From the NCBI RefSeq assembly GCF_026914185.1, contig NC_070560.1:3091501-3155500 (forward strand): 64,000 nt of DNA, in the 5' to 3' direction. This DNA is from Puccinia triticina. Taxonomy: Eukaryota; Basidiomycota; Pucciniomycetes; Pucciniales; Pucciniaceae. Below are positions 10,850-22,997 of this stretch, piece after piece (position 1 is the stretch's first letter; every line of letters begins with the position of its first letter). A model generated the notes under the pieces. The model saw nothing but the letters and a program-made list of their open reading frames with translations, did not search any database and was not told the DNA's origin. Both the position numbers and the translations under genes were made by a program.

Positions 10850-11555
10850 AATGGAGGCAGGGAGCATGCGTCCCTTGGGGATTGATCCAAGGTTGTTGAT
10901 TGCAGTAGTTGGCGAAAAATGGAGCGTTTGATTGAGGGGTGCAGTGACCGTTGTGCTAAGGTGGTGGGCCATCACGATGCCTTAAGACAACTATAAATAC
11001 ATACCAGCTGCCCGTTACTGTTGCAGAGATTATTTATGTACTCTGGTACATAGATGCGAACGGCCCTATGATGAATCAGCGAAGCACGCTTTTCCTATCT
11101 AAAAAACACACTGCCTACTCGATACATCTTCTTCCGACTGGCATGATAGAGGAATCCGGATTCCGAGCAAGGGTCTTCTTTTGCCCGAACGAGCTCAAGA
11201 AGCAGACTGGAAGGAGGAGGCAGGAAATTGGAAGCAATTTACGGAAACCAAGGCGGCGATCTTGTGGACCGGAAGCTCAATTTGATTCTGATTCTGAGTG
11301 GTCTCAGAGGAGGGGCAGGTTTCCGTTTGGAGGAGACGGAGGAAGACTCTCCTGATCTTAATAATCCCGCCTCAACAATATTTATGTATGTACATGAGCT
11401 GTAAATACATACAAAAGGCTGATTGAAAGTCTTGGCAGTGGCACAGAGTGGCACTGCAGTGTCCGCATACATTGAGCCACATCCGTCATTGACTTGAGCT
11501 TCTTCGCTTCTCGGGGATTTCCGATCTTCCCCTTGGTTCAAGAAGAACCACCTTG

Positions 11556-14500
11556 ATGCTCAACGGGAAAACATCCACAAGTATGCAAGCTCAACCACCA
11601 CCTGGACAACAACAACAACAATCCACCAAGCGGCGCCGTTATCGTAAGTCTTTTTAGCAACACCTTCCATTCACCCCCTTTCTAGCGGCACTGACTAGAT
11701 AAGCCACACCTCACAGGAATACCCAGATCTTGCGATCGATGCCGAACCAGTAAAATCAAATGTGTCTTCGAAGTCAGTCCAAATTCAATCCATCTTCCAT
11801 ATACCTAATGCAGCTTACATCCACTCACTCTCCTCTCCATTTGTCTTCTTGGGAACATAGGACGGCCGATGTACTGCCTGCGTCAACCTTGGAGTACCTT
11901 GCACCTTTGAAAACCCCGGTAGCCTGAGGGAGAGGCCACCGACCAGAAAGTATGTACGGCCTGAGCCCATCTTGTCTTGAAGAAAAAGCTAAACACAAGG
12001 GAAAAACCCGCTAAGCGAACTGTGAGCTTATTTGCATCTTCAGGGATGTCGAACATCTTCAGGCCAGGATTCGATCACTCGAAAGACTCATTCATGCCAT
12101 CGATCCGTCCTGTGATCTCTCAAACTTACCAGACCCACCTCAGTCTTATCCTTCAAACTTGAGACTTGGTTAGTCTACACAGATAAAAAAATAGAAGTCA
12201 TTGTCTGCCTACATAAACTCATCCTGGTTATCACACAGGCCGACAGAGACCATCACCTTCCTCAGTGAACCTACCCGGGGACATCCATCCGTCGCCCAAC
12301 TCCACCCATCTCAACCCATCCGCCCCGACAATACCAGCGCAAGTAACTCCATCGGTTAGCACACTCGATTCGCTCTTCAACCCGACCCGGCTCCAGAACC
12401 ACAACCCGACGAAAAACCTACTGCCATCACAGTCAAAGCTCGAAGACCTCTCGCCCGTCGACAAGATCATCCGTCATGAGCAACAAAAACTGTCCTACAG
12501 TAGTCCAGACTTCTACCCGCCCCCGGACCTCCAACAGAGCTTGCTAGAAATCTACTTCCAACAGGTCCATCCGCTCATGCGTGCCGTCCATCCTGCCTCA
12601 TTTATCAAAGACTTCAAGGCCGGCCGGGTCGAGGCTGACGATGGCTTCAAGGCACTCTGTCTAATCATCTTCGGCCTTGCCAGTCGGTTCTCCAAAGACC
12701 CCAGGGTCTACCTCAATATCGAAGGAAACCCCAACGCTTATCTACAAACTGCTGGACTGCACTATTGCTTGTCCGCCTCTTTCTACCTTTTCCGACCTAT
12801 ACCCTCCCCCGCTACCCTGAACGAACTTCAGGCTTTGCCTCTCACAATCATGTACGCTCTCGGTGCTGTCAATGCGCATCTCGTCTGGTGTTTACTTGGC
12901 GCTGCTCTACAACGGGCTCAGGTACTTCTTTCTCTCTTGCGCCACCCTCCCAAACTCATAAAATGACAAACAACTCATACTTGGTATATATACACACACA
13001 CGCATACATATACATATATTTATAGGTAGCCGGGGTTCATGTAGAAAACAATAGTCGTTGGACAGATTCTCCTATCGAGGACAACTATCGCCGCAAGATC
13101 TTCTTTGTCTTGTATGAGCTTGACTCGGTAGTTAGCGGCACATTGGGTAAACCAGCCTATATGCAAGAGAGTGATTTTGATGTTCGTAAGTGGCCAAGTT
13201 CAATCAGGTGGCTTTCAATTCATTTGGAGTTCTTCGTTCATGTTTTATTTTGCTTTCAACGGTATACATTTACAGTTCCTGGTGATCCAGACTTCGATCG
13301 CGAGCTCGAAGTGTGTGTGAACCCATTCTTGAACCCAAGTTGCACTGAAGATCCATCAGATCACATCGTGGATGAAATCTTTCGAGCATACAATGTGATG
13401 CAAAGCTCACTCGGAGGATTGAAAAACTTCCTCCCAGTAATCAACTTGATCAACGCACAAAGAGACATGCAACCGGGCGTTAAATTCTTGAGTTGCGTTA
13501 AAGCGTTAATCAAACAGCTCGACAATAGTATGAACACTTGCTTCCAAAAGGTTACCCTCAAGATCAATGCTCGTCACCCGAATTCAAACCTGATTAGCGA
13601 TTCCGCACTGCTATCTTCGGTCGTCGTAACCTCGTTGGTTTTTTCCGTCGCTCATATGATTAGGTTCAGATTGATAAATGACTCCTTCCTTTTTTTAATA
13701 AAAAAAACAGGTGGTACCATGAATTCAGATTATTGCTCCACCAAGTCTTAGTCAACTCGAGAGAAAAGAGCCAAAGAGCCGAGCCGAACAAGCCAGAAGA
13801 AAAGCAGCAAGCAGGAATCCCAGAACCGTCAACAACGACCAAGAAGTCGAGCCACCCTTACCTAGATATTTGTGTTGAATCAGCCCGGGCTATTATCAGC
13901 TTACTTAACCAATTACACCAACGTAACTTGCTAGCACTCGGCTTTTTCTGGATCCCCCTTCGACTGAAAAACGCACTCCTCATCCTGGTCTGTTCGCTCG
14001 TCAAACAACGCAGATCTTTGTCCGAAGAAGAGCGTCGTGCCAGGTGCTTAGAAATTTCTCTGGGCATTCAAACCTTGAACACGCTGGCGCCTAGGTTGGT
14101 CAACTTTTGATTTTAGTTTCTCAACCCATGTTATATCATCTTGGTCTGAAGAAGCTGTTTGTTTTTCGGATTAACATGATAGCACGTATCTTGCGGCAAA
14201 AGTTTCAAATACGGTGATCAACTTGTACAAGAGTGCCATCCAACACAACCAACAACATGCCGTCAAGGCCGACTCAACATCCACCTTATCAGCGAGCCCA
14301 TCCTCATCAACGCCACCTGCGCCCTCGGGGCCCGATTCGAATAGCCACTCATTTTTGGGACCGTCTGCGGAGACCGCTTCGGCCAACAAAAATCAGCCCG
14401 GGGAATCTTCGATGTTTGCTTCCTCGCCACCCACAGTAACAAGTACTTCTACTGCTTTCTCCTTCACTGATCAGCCGACTCCGGACCTTGATCCCGAGTC

Positions 14501-14672
14501 AACATGGTGGGCTGATCAGGCCCTTTTTAACCCGAATGGCCCCTTCCCAAACCTTGTCCCCGATCAAGTCCCGTCTGCTTCTTGTTGTGACGCGAATGAC
14601 CCTAATTTCAGCCATTTCAACTTTTGGCCCTCCTCTTCCGTTCCTGATCTTCCGCCCCATTCTTCTGCTTGA
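11556..14672 (+). CDS. Zn(2)Cys(6) fungal transcription factor, nine exons
   Basis: Proposed exons are 11556-11643, 11717-11772, 11861-11949, 12044-12168, 12239-12921, 13026-13185, 13276-13663, 13711-14094 and 14183-14672, giving 820 aa with every phase consistent. Residues 35-62 form a complete binuclear cluster with Cys 35, 38, 45, 52, 55 and 62 (C-x2-C-x6-C-x6-C-x2-C-x6-C), preceded by a basic KRRRYR. A short linker helix follows (DVEHLQARIRSLERLI), typical of the dimerisation region of Gal4-class regulators. From about residue 220 the fungal-specific transcription factor domain appears (YFQQVHPLMRAVHPASF, RRKIFFVLYELDSVVSGTLG, AHMIRWYHEFRLLLHQ). The C-terminal 150 residues are Ser/Pro/Asp-rich and may activate. 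It is a nuclear DNA-binding regulator with unknown targets. Exon joins are inferred from splice motifs and phase; the domain call is strong. Confidence 0.88.
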
Positions 14673-15707
14673 GATCCATACCCTCAACATTCCCTTCGAA
14701 TTGGAGTGTTCTATTCTCAGGCCATGTTAGCATCATGCATCCTTCGGTACTTTATTTTTGCGCAGGGTAGTTCATGAGTGTGGGTTTGGTCTGCGCCGAC
14801 GATCTGGTGGCAGGCCAGGAGGGCTAGAGCTCTCCAGGAGCAAGATTCTTGCGGGAAAAGACGGCCTGAGCGCCCGTTATCAGACTGCAAAATACACCTT
14901 GGGGTCGAATGACGCAGGACTAGCTGGGGGGGAGATGAGAAGGAGGAGGAGGTAGGAGGGTTGGTCGAGCTGCTCCTTGTAGATCTGGTGATGTAAATAT
15001 GTACATCTCATCGGCCATCGTCGCCGTCGTCGTCTCCGACTATCCTGCTTCATCTTGCGAGCTGAGTGGGAGCTAGACCTATGGCATCACGCGGCCATGC
15101 CCCGGGCAAAATGCGTCGCGGATTGGCCACAGCTTCTTCTCATCCAGGTCTCCCCGCTAAAAACCACTCATCACCAAAGCTCGTCGCAGTCTTCCGGAGA
15201 GACGCCCTTGCTTCCAGGATCCCAGGTCTCCAGGAGCCAGTTCCCAGCCACCAGCACAGCCTAGCACAGCTCCCAACTCAACTACACTGCTTCCAAAGAA
15301 AGCACGTGCCGGACATCGAGATTTTTTGGCATGACAGGCATGCACAATGTGCATGTTTTCATTGGGCAATATCTTTGCCGCAAAAGCTCCGAATTTCTTT
15401 GCAGCAAGCCCTGTGGATAGGCAAGAGGCCGAGGCATCTGTTGGCATTTTGTTCATAAATTTCATCCATTGCTGCTCTGCAAGGAATGGCTCAATGAGCG
15501 GCGAGCCAGAAAAATGTCCTGATCACGGGTGAGACGGCGGTTCGGCCTGTCATCACCCACATAACCAAGCTTGCACAGCTCCTGAGCTCCGTCGAACTCC
15601 TGCTCGGCCGGATTCAGCACTGCCTTATCCCAAACCGACAGCCTGGGGGGCCACTGTCATCTTTTTCGGACGCACGGAAGACACGGTCACACGCCGGAGG
15701 CAAGTCT
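14673..15707. other. intergenic, no gene supported
   Basis: Short open frames overlap on both strands (for example 15157-15465 reverse) without homology cues, splice structure or codon bias I trust. The right part is upstream sequence of the 15961 gene. Confidence 0.4.
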
Positions 15708-15726
15708 TTCAAATCCTCAATTTGAA
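15708..15726 (+). promoter_or_regulatory. conserved promoter palindrome TTCAAATCCTCAATTTGAA
   Basis: This 7-5-7 inverted repeat (TTCAAAT..ATTTGAA) lies 235 bp before the 15961 start. The same motif with one spacer change occurs at 22979-22997 before the paralogous gene, and flanking sequence is also conserved (GCAAGTCTTT before, CAGTGTATTCG after). A TATA box (AATATAAAGAG, 15857-15867) sits between motif and gene. It is a plausible binding site for a dimeric regulator. Confidence 0.6.
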
Positions 15727-15960
15727 ATACGCAGTGTATTCGACGTTCGTGACCCAGACTTTCTGTGTGGACGGGGCAGAGATCTCGGATGTCTAGTTGA
15801 GTGAGCTTGAGTCGCTGCCGACTCTCTCGGAGAGAGCCCCCCCAGGAGGATGCAGCAATATAAAGAGAGAGCCATTCAGGCCAGTTGCCCACCCAGCCCA
15901 AGCACCGCTGCACCCATCCACACTTCCATCCATCCATCGACCTAACCGAGCACATCAGAA

Positions 15961-16503
15961 ATGCAGTTCAGCGTAGCCGTCGCAGTATGCCTGGCCTTCG
16001 TCCACACCTCCACCGCTAGGCCGTTCAGCCCGACCCTCCTCGGCCGCAGCCCCGTCGCACCGCCCGATTGGACCAGGGACACCCCTCAACACGCGAACCC
16101 CGACTACATCCACTCCATTAACACGCCCCCATGGTTGCCCAACGCGTGTGCCCAACCGGGCCAATCCCCTTACGCCGACTGGACGTCAGCTAACTGCAAC
16201 CAGCAGCCAATGCCAAGGCCAAACCCATCGCCTTACCCCATCAACAACTACCCACCCGTTAACCCCTATTCACCCTACGGCGTTCCCAGTTCGTACTACA
16301 GCTACGACAACAGCGGTCAGTCTCGCAACTCTCAAGACTCCTTCCGGAGCGATCCATCTGGAACGTGGGGCAATTCGGCAGACCAAGGGTCATACTACCA
16401 TAACAATGGATTCGGACTCACCAATGGACTCGGGCTCAACAATGGATTCGGGCTCTTCAAGAAGGAGGCTGAACCTAAAACAGAGGATAAGTCCAAGGCT
16501 TAG
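15961..16503 (+). CDS. secreted Pro/Asn/Tyr-rich protein, paralog of 23289-23783
   Basis: The single-exon frame of 180 aa starts with a signal peptide (MQFSVAVAVCLAFVHTSTA, probable cleavage before RPFSP). The mature chain is low-complexity: Pro/Asn/Tyr-rich (NPYSPYGVPSSYYSYD), then Ser/Asp-rich, then short Gly-Phe/Leu repeats (NNGFGL, TNGLGL, NNGFGL). It ends in a charged tail LFKKEAEPKTEDKSKA. The second copy at 23289 shares the signal peptide, RPF(S/N)PTL and the tail (LFQKEAKP..DDSKSKA), while the middle diverges. There are only two mature cysteines. It is likely exported to the wall, apoplast or haustorial interface, as cell-wall or effector-like protein; exact function is unknown. A TATA box and a shared palindromic promoter motif lie upstream. 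Confidence 0.8.
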   Translation: MQFSVAVAVCLAFVHTSTARPFSPTLLGRSPVAPPDWTRDTPQHANPDYIHSINTPPWLPNACAQPGQSPYADWTSANCNQQPMPRPNPSPYPINNYPPVNPYSPYGVPSSYYSYDNSGQSRNSQDSFRSDPSGTWGNSADQGSYYHNNGFGLTNGLGLNNGFGLFKKEAEPKTEDKSKA

Positions 16504-17879
16504 TAGCCGCAACATTCACATCGGATCGGTAAGTCACAGTTCGCTACCCTTGCAGATGTTCAGCACCTGACTGTGTTTATCTCCCTCCCTGTTTGTCTTG
16601 TAGGATTGTCCCCCCAATGGCGTTGTGGGTTTAGCTGCTTTACTTTGCCACATTAGCTCCGCATGTCCGCTACAATCCATCTCCTCGCACCTGTTTGCTC
16701 TAAGACTCCCATCATAAAGACATTTTCACCGCTTTCCCTTTCTCCCCCTGCCCACTCGTTTACATTCCCAGCTCGCAAATGGAGCCGACGACCTGTTGCA
16801 ATGTTAATGATCATCTGATACCATGAGCGCTTGACATTTTGAGTGTCCGCACCAGAGCGGATGAGAGCGAAGACCCAATTGAGCTTCAATGAGAGACTCC
16901 AACAAATACTGAGAGATTGTGGATGAAGTTGAACTCTTCATCTGTGCTCACATGCTCAGCGAGTCTGGTCATCAGGCTAGCCTACTGGGCGGGTGTAGAT
17001 CGGAAGAACGTTTAGCACTAGAAGAAACCAACTCCGCCGGCTGTGCCATAATCTTTTGCCCGATCCAGAATGCCAAAATAACAAGAATTTGGGAACCCAG
17101 ACACAATAACTGGGTTTGCCCATTGCCCACACCCGTCTTACCGGATAGCGTACCCTTGCCTCAATTTAAGGCAGCCGTTCCGTGACCCTTGTCTGCTTGG
17201 ACGGGACCGGCGGTGCACGCCCGTGCAGTCCCGGCACCGGGCGGGTTCCTGCGCTGACTGAAGCGGTGCACCGGTAGACACATGACTAGAGCGAGCCTTC
17301 CACCAGGGGAACTTGTGACAAGTTTAGGGCTCACTGTGGCGCCATGACCCTTTCAGATTCGCCGTGTATGTACCTGTCCAAGACGGATTAGTCACTTACC
17401 AGTCATCCGGCCGGTTGCGACCTCGGTATACTATGAAAAACCCCTTGATACGCCAGGCGCTCCCCTCTTGGCCATCGAATACGGATCTTGAATTGAAGAG
17501 TGGAAATATTTCGCCAGTGATACATATCTGTATTCATCCGTGGGCTATCGGATCCCTCACATCTCCTCACCTACATATCCATGGATCACAGCCCCGTCCC
17601 ATGGTCCCGCTTCTACTTCCAGCCCTCATGGCCAAGTCACTTTAGCAGAGCACGGGCTGTCCAACCAGGCATAAAAGGCCGAGGTCTCTGCCACTAGGGA
17701 TCCTCATTTACACACCACATCGCACTCGCTTCCTCGGCGCGCCACTCCTTTTGGAAAAATTCTATTGTCCAATCAAAGTCACAGGCCAACCTTCACCGCT
17801 TCAAAAGTGAGCAACATTATGTACATCCCTTCATTTATTCACATTCCAGTATCTCTGACAAGGTCTGCTTCTACTGCAG
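16504..17879. other. intergenic with downstream promoter elements
   Basis: There is a possible 3'UTR intron (GTAAGT near 16529 to GCAG near 16555) after the secreted-protein gene. A TATA-like CATAAAAGG lies at 17670-17678. A candidate 5'UTR intron runs from GTGAGC near 17806 to CTGCAG at 17879, ending exactly at the next ATG. I see no further gene. Confidence 0.45.
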
Positions 17880-18356
17880 ATGAAAGCCTGCCAAGGGTTC
17901 ATCCACCTCCTCTCAGTTTTCGTACTAGTCACCGGCGTCTGCTTTGCGGTTAGACCTACCGAATTCTCTCAACTTTACACGCACGAGTGGAGCGGCACAG
18001 TTACCAATTATGCACAAACAAAATTCATCGAGCAGCATCGGGTATCAGTTCATGTTCAAGTCCAGAGCGTTCAACCCGGAAAGCCGCCGTTCGACATTAA
18101 GGTCAACAATCCGTTGCCAAGAGATGTCCACGTCACAATCAATCAAGAAGGCAAAGATATACCCGTGAAAGACGAACGGCTCAAAGACTCGAACTTCGTG
18201 AAAACGGGCACCTTTACACCAGTCAAGGTTGCTCAAGTCGACACGTATCCAGAACGTTTAACCGTTCATTTTTCACTTCCCAAGGCGGACTACCAGGAAA
18301 TTGCGGCCATGCCACCGCAGGAATTCATGTACCCCTCTGAGCATGCAACCCTGTAA
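17880..18356 (+). CDS. small secreted protein, candidate effector; paralog-like to 42225-42662
   Basis: This single coding exon of 158 aa begins with a signal peptide (MKACQGFIHLLSVFVLVTGVCFA). The mature chain alternates hydrophobic and polar residues in strand-like runs (HRVSVHVQVQSV, FDIKVNNPLPRDVHVTINQ, TVHFSLPKADY), suggesting a compact beta-sandwich. It has no mature cysteines. The NNPLP..VHVTINQEG block lines up with NNPTPSAVSVKLVLDG in the 42225 protein, and both have a VTG(V/I)C motif at the end of the signal peptide. In both genes the ATG directly follows a good splice acceptor (CTACTGCAG here), so a 5'UTR intron abutting the start is likely. Function unknown; secretion is predicted from sequence only. 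Confidence 0.75.
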   Translation: MKACQGFIHLLSVFVLVTGVCFAVRPTEFSQLYTHEWSGTVTNYAQTKFIEQHRVSVHVQVQSVQPGKPPFDIKVNNPLPRDVHVTINQEGKDIPVKDERLKDSNFVKTGTFTPVKVAQVDTYPERLTVHFSLPKADYQEIAAMPPQEFMYPSEHATL

Positions 18357-18600
18357 ATGGATTTCCCGCATTTTTGTTCTGGCTCATCAGTTAAACAGAT
18401 GATGGCATATGATCGATCTTGGTCTCTCTACATCTTTTCTGCCATCTCATCAGACCATCATTTTCCCCCAAACATATCTAAACTATCCACAAACTTAAAA
18501 TGTAGCCCCAAATTTTAATTATTCCCAAATTTCACTCTATGAAGACCCCGCGCATTGTGGGTCTCACAATAAAACACATCACAGATTAATTAAGCAGCAG
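18357..18600. other. 3' flank, no gene
   Basis: This is AT-rich untranslated or intergenic sequence between the secreted-protein gene and a large fold-back element. Confidence 0.4.
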
Positions 18601-21165
18601 GCCTTATCGTGCGGAAAAACCAGGTATATTTAGTAACCCCCAATAAAAAACAAACTGTTCAAAATCTGGTACCCAAATGTTTTTTTAGGCAAGGTGAACC
18701 TCTGATCTCCTCAATATTTCTATCAGAGTGAAATAATTTGACCAACTTCAGCACCATAAAAGCAGTATTACACTTAATAATGGTTAAGAGTGTAATATTG
18801 CTAGGGAGTTGAAAAATCGACTCCCAAAAATTAATAAATCAACTCCCAAATGTCGCGGAAGTCCCAAAGACCGCAATTTGATATCCGCCTCGGGTCGCCA
18901 GGACCCAAAATTGGTCTGGGAATTTTTGGGAGTCGGAAAATTAATTCCGCTATCCAGAATGGGAGTTGGAATTTTAATTTCACAAAAAATGCTGAAAAAT
19001 AAAGAAAAAAATTATACCTCCTCACTGGGGCGCCCAAAGCCCCCCAAAATTTTACAGCAGTCAGAAAGTTCTCTTAAGAGCACATGGTGAGCTGCATGGC
19101 ATTATCACACCCCAGGAAATGGGTGTGCTACTGTGGGTCTAATTTGGGGGATTTCCTACTAAGGAGATCTGCCAAAGCATTAGCTACGGTGCCCCAAAGC
19201 CCCCCAAAATCTTACAGTGTGCAGAAAGACCTCAGAAAGGCACCTTGTGAGCTTCTTGGCATTAGCACACCCCAGGAATGTCATGTGCAACTGGGGGTCT
19301 AATTTGGCGGATTTTGTACTAAAGATATCCGCCAGAACCTTAGCTACATATCAGTGCTGAAAATTCCAACAATTTTAGATCATCAAGTTAAATCCTCTAT
19401 ACCCAAAGAGTTAGCTGCAAGGCAGTAAACCACCAACAGAAATAATTTTGAGGCAGCTGGGGACTTTGGTAATATCTACTACTAATTGCCTTCACGCAGG
19501 AGCAGATGAAGATCCGTTTTTTTAAAAAAATGCATCCACCACATTTGATTGTGCCTGCGCCAAAGCTATTATTCCCTCTGCCACAGTTCTTAGCCCCTCT
19601 GTCACATTTATTAGTCCCTCCGCCACAGTTATTAGTCCCTCCACCACAGCTATTAGTCGCTCCGCCACAGTTATTAGTACCTCCGCCACAGTTATTAGTC
19701 CCGCTGCCACAGTTTTTAGTCCCTTCACCACATTTAATAGTCCATCCACCACAGTTATTAGTCCATGCACTACGGTAAATTGGCAGAGGGACTAATAGCT
19801 GCTGGAGGGACTAATAAGTGTGGCGGGGGACTGATAAGTGTGGCAGGGGGACTAATAACTGTTTCAGAGGGACTGATAAATGTGCTGGAGGGACTAATAA
19901 CTGTGGCGGAGGGATAATAACTGTGGCACAGGCAATTGGTAGTAAATACAGCAGATTCCAAAAAGCTTGCTTTCTGGGACCGCTCCCATTTGTGAGATTA
20001 TTTTTTTACACCACCGGAATATTTGGCCTCACATCCTGTACACCTGGCTGTACAGCATGCAAAATGACTGCCGGGGCCCCACTGGAGCAAGGCCGACTTA
20101 CTCGCTGGTGAGCCAGCTGCAGCGGTCCCTGGTCGTGATGAGGCCCCCAGCTCCTAAAACAGGAGAGGATTCCAATGGTCTAGCTCCTAGCCCTTGTATC
20201 ACAAAATTATGGAAGTCAGAACCCCATCCTGCAATGGCTGCAGATATACTGGGTTCAACACAGCGCAGGGAGGCGTAAAAAAAATAAAAATGTTGATTTC
20301 GACCCCCTGTCAAAGCAACCTTTTTGGTATCTGCTGTATGACCAAAAGCCCCAGCTGCCTCAAAATTATCTCTGTTGGTGGGTTAATGCATTTCAGCTAA
20401 ATATTTGGGTACATATTATTTAACTTATTCACAATTTGGTGCACTTTGCAGCACCATAGCTAAGGTTCTGGCGGACATCCTTAGTAGGAAATCCACCAAA
20501 TTAGACCCCCAGTTGCACCTGGGGTGTGATACTGCCAATAAGCTCACAAGGTGCTTTTCTGAGGTCTTTCTGCACCCTGTAAAATTTTGGGGGGCTTTGG
20601 GGCACCGTAGCTAATGCTTTGGCAGATTTCCTTAGTAGGAAATCCCCCAAATTAGACCCACAGTAGCACACCAATTTCCTGGGGTGTGCTAATGCCGTGC
20701 AGTTCACCATGTTCTCTTAAGGGCACTTTCTGAATGATGTAAAATTTTGGGGGGATGTGGGCCCCCAGTGAGGAGGTATAATTTTTTCTTTATGTTTTGG
20801 CATTTTTTGTGAAATTAAAATTCCAACTCCCATCTGGATAGCGAAATTAATTTTCTGACTCCCAAAAAATTCCCAGACCAATTTTGGGTCCTTGCTAACC
20901 AAGCCGGAGGTCAAATTGTGGTCTTCAGGACGTCTGCAACATTTGGGAGTTGATTCATTAATTTTTGGGAGTCAAATTTTCAACTCCCTATTGCTATTAT
21001 GGCACTGAAGATAGGAAATTTTCTGCAATCTGATAGAAATGTTGAGGCAATCAGTTGTTCACCTTGCCTGAAAAAAGATTTGGGTACCTCATTTAGAATA
21101 TTTTGTTTTTTATTTGATGATTTGTGCAATATAACACCTGCATTTATGATGCGTCCAAACGGGGC
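18600..21165. mobile_element. 2.5-kb fold-back element with ~750-bp inverted arms
   Basis: Long stretches on the left are the reverse complement of stretches on the right. Paired examples are GGTACCCAAAT (18669/21090), AGGCAAGGTGAAC (18688/21070), TTTCTATCAGA, TTTGGGAGTTGATT, GGAATTTTAATTTCACAAAA and CCCCCAAAATTTTACA. The right outer end AACGGGGCT resembles PIF/Harbinger-like termini. The centre is an inverted minisatellite (19545-19935). No transposase gene is present; the open frames are translations of the repeats. Outer boundaries are approximate. Confidence 0.8.
19545..19935. repeat. 18-bp minisatellite arranged as a palindrome
   Basis: The left half (19550-19770) repeats CCACAGTTATTAGTCCCTCCG-like 18-bp units about a dozen times. 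The right half (19790-19935) repeats the complement (GGGACTAATAACTGTGGCGG). Together they would fold into a long imperfect hairpin at the centre of the surrounding element. Confidence 0.85.
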
Positions 21166-21796
21166 TTCAAGATGGGGCACCCCGCTTTCATTTGTAAGAC
21201 AACTCCGCTCTGTGCCAAATGTGGATGTAAACACAACTGAAGAGAATGTCAGATTGAAAACCCAAGTGGCACTTGCTTTAGATGCATTAAAACCAACCAA
21301 AAACAAAACAAATTTACTAGTTTAACCAATACAATGTATACACGGTCACCCTTTAGTATTCAATGCCCCCTAAAGAGTATTGAAGTCAATAAAATAAATA
21401 AGATATAACAATCTCTTTACTCCCAGAACATTTATCCCATCTTTGAGACTTTTTGTCAATTTTTTTCCTTTGTCTTATTCTTCCTCTACTCTCCCTCATC
21501 AGGGTTTTTAGATTCTCCCTTTTACCAGCTTTCAACAGTCATATTAAACAAAACACTTAGTTAGGTTCATTGTGAAGCCCCACACAGCTCACGGGATCTG
21601 GGACATGTCACATGATGAGGAATATATCCCTGTCCTGCTCCCTTGCCCACCTACATACCTTTCTCTCATCTGTTGGCTAGGTGAGTTTAAAGCCTGCGCG
21701 TGCCGCGCGCTTTACAAGAGTATCACACTCCTGTCACAGTACCATCTTCCAATAGATGTATAGCTGACCCGTTCCCCTTGCTCGGCAGAGAACTGA

Positions 21797-22153
21797 GAGC
21801 ATCTCCAGCAGTCCGGGGGTGGATCGCGTTGCTTTTGGCAGGCAGAGATTCACTTTTTTCAAATCTCTCAGAGATTTCCAAGTCTCTCACCTGCCGCTGG
21901 CTTCCACAGGCTGCTATAGACATGGGAATGTAGCAGGCTGGAGGCAAAAATGATACATTTTTTATGCTTCCATCAAAAAGTACCTTCTGGCACAAAGGCC
22001 ACCCAACAGGGAATGCTGGTTGTATTGTGAAGGATGAGATTGACTGGACCTTCAAAAGCACATGGACCAGCTTGAGTAAGCAAAAATTGGCGCATCCCAA
22101 GCCACAGCCTGTTTAAGTCAGCACTATCCACCCCCGGACTGCTGGAGATGCTC
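21797..22153. mobile_element. 357-bp MITE, TIR GAGCATCTCCAGCAGTCCGG, TSD TGA
   Basis: The TIR runs about 28 bp and is perfect at the ends, flanked by TGA at 21794-21796 and 22154-22156. A 3-bp duplication and the GAGCATCTCCAGCAG terminus suggest the PIF/Harbinger group. There is no gene inside. One similar end (GAGCATCTCCTG) occurs alone near 29632. Confidence 0.85.
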
Positions 22154-22978
22154 TGACCTTCTTCCCTCTGTGAAATTAACTAACACTTTAAAAAGAGGGA
22201 ACCCCCGCTAACAGTGGGGCGCGGTCTAGGCTAGGGGACGCGACGTCGGCAGGCCCTAGGCCAACGGCGGTGCGCTCCCCAAATCTGTTCAGATTTGGAG
22301 CAGTGGAGAATGGATTCATACAAATATCATCAAAGGATTCTGCCCGGCTAAAGTTGACGTGTTCTTTAAATCAGGGTCATGCCGACGTCAAACTACTTTC
22401 CTGTAATCAGCCAACGGCGCCAAATTCCAATGCACATCATTTGCGCAGGCATTTGCATTTCGCCTTTTGCACAAGCCCGACGTCAAGGAAATGCCGATGC
22501 ACTTACCTTCCGCAAGCCCGGCGTCAAGGAAATACCGACGGCGAACCCTGACGCAAGGCGTGCAGGAAGAAACGCTGACTGCGGCTCCGACGGCCTGCCG
22601 CGCTGAGACATCAGGTCGGCCACCAAAAGTTATGTTTTCCCCACGTCGGCCCTGTGTCGAGTTCGACTGCGAACCATGGTGTAATCCATGGCCGCTTGAC
22701 ACCCAAATCAGGACTACGGTACATTTAGTTGAGCTCTGTCGAATCCTATGTCCGGTAGGAGCCAGGCTAGGCCAGGCTGCCAGCGTCTTCGGGCTTCTAC
22801 ATATTTATGTATGTGTGTCTACGTATACATAGACTTCTGCACAAACACGAGCAGCCGGGCGACAGCCGTCGGTCTCCGTCGGTCGACTTGGATCAGCGTA
22901 CTCGCTGTCAGCCTGTCTGTTTTTCGCAAGCACGGGAGACACTCAAGTCACACGGTGCTTCGCCGGAAGCAAGTCTTT
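22154..22978. other. intergenic with GACGTCAAGGAAATGCCGA-like short repeats
   Basis: Three partial copies of a CCCGACGTCAAGGAAATGCC-like motif lie at 22465-22545. The rest is GC-rich with no convincing gene. It grades into the promoter of the gene at 23289. Confidence 0.4.
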
Positions 22979-22997
22979 TTCAAATCCTCGATTTGAA
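22979..22997 (+). promoter_or_regulatory. conserved promoter palindrome TTCAAATCCTCGATTTGAA
   Basis: This is the second copy of the palindrome at 15708, lying 292 bp before the start of the paralogous secreted-protein gene. The flanks GAAGCAAGTCTT and CCAGTGTATTCG are also shared. A TATA box (AATATAAACAG) lies at 23151-23161. Confidence 0.6.

Noticed and set aside
19506..19961. Leu/Val/Pro-rich repeat proteins on both strands
   Set aside because: They are products of reading through the 18-bp minisatellite; there is no start context and no unique sequence.
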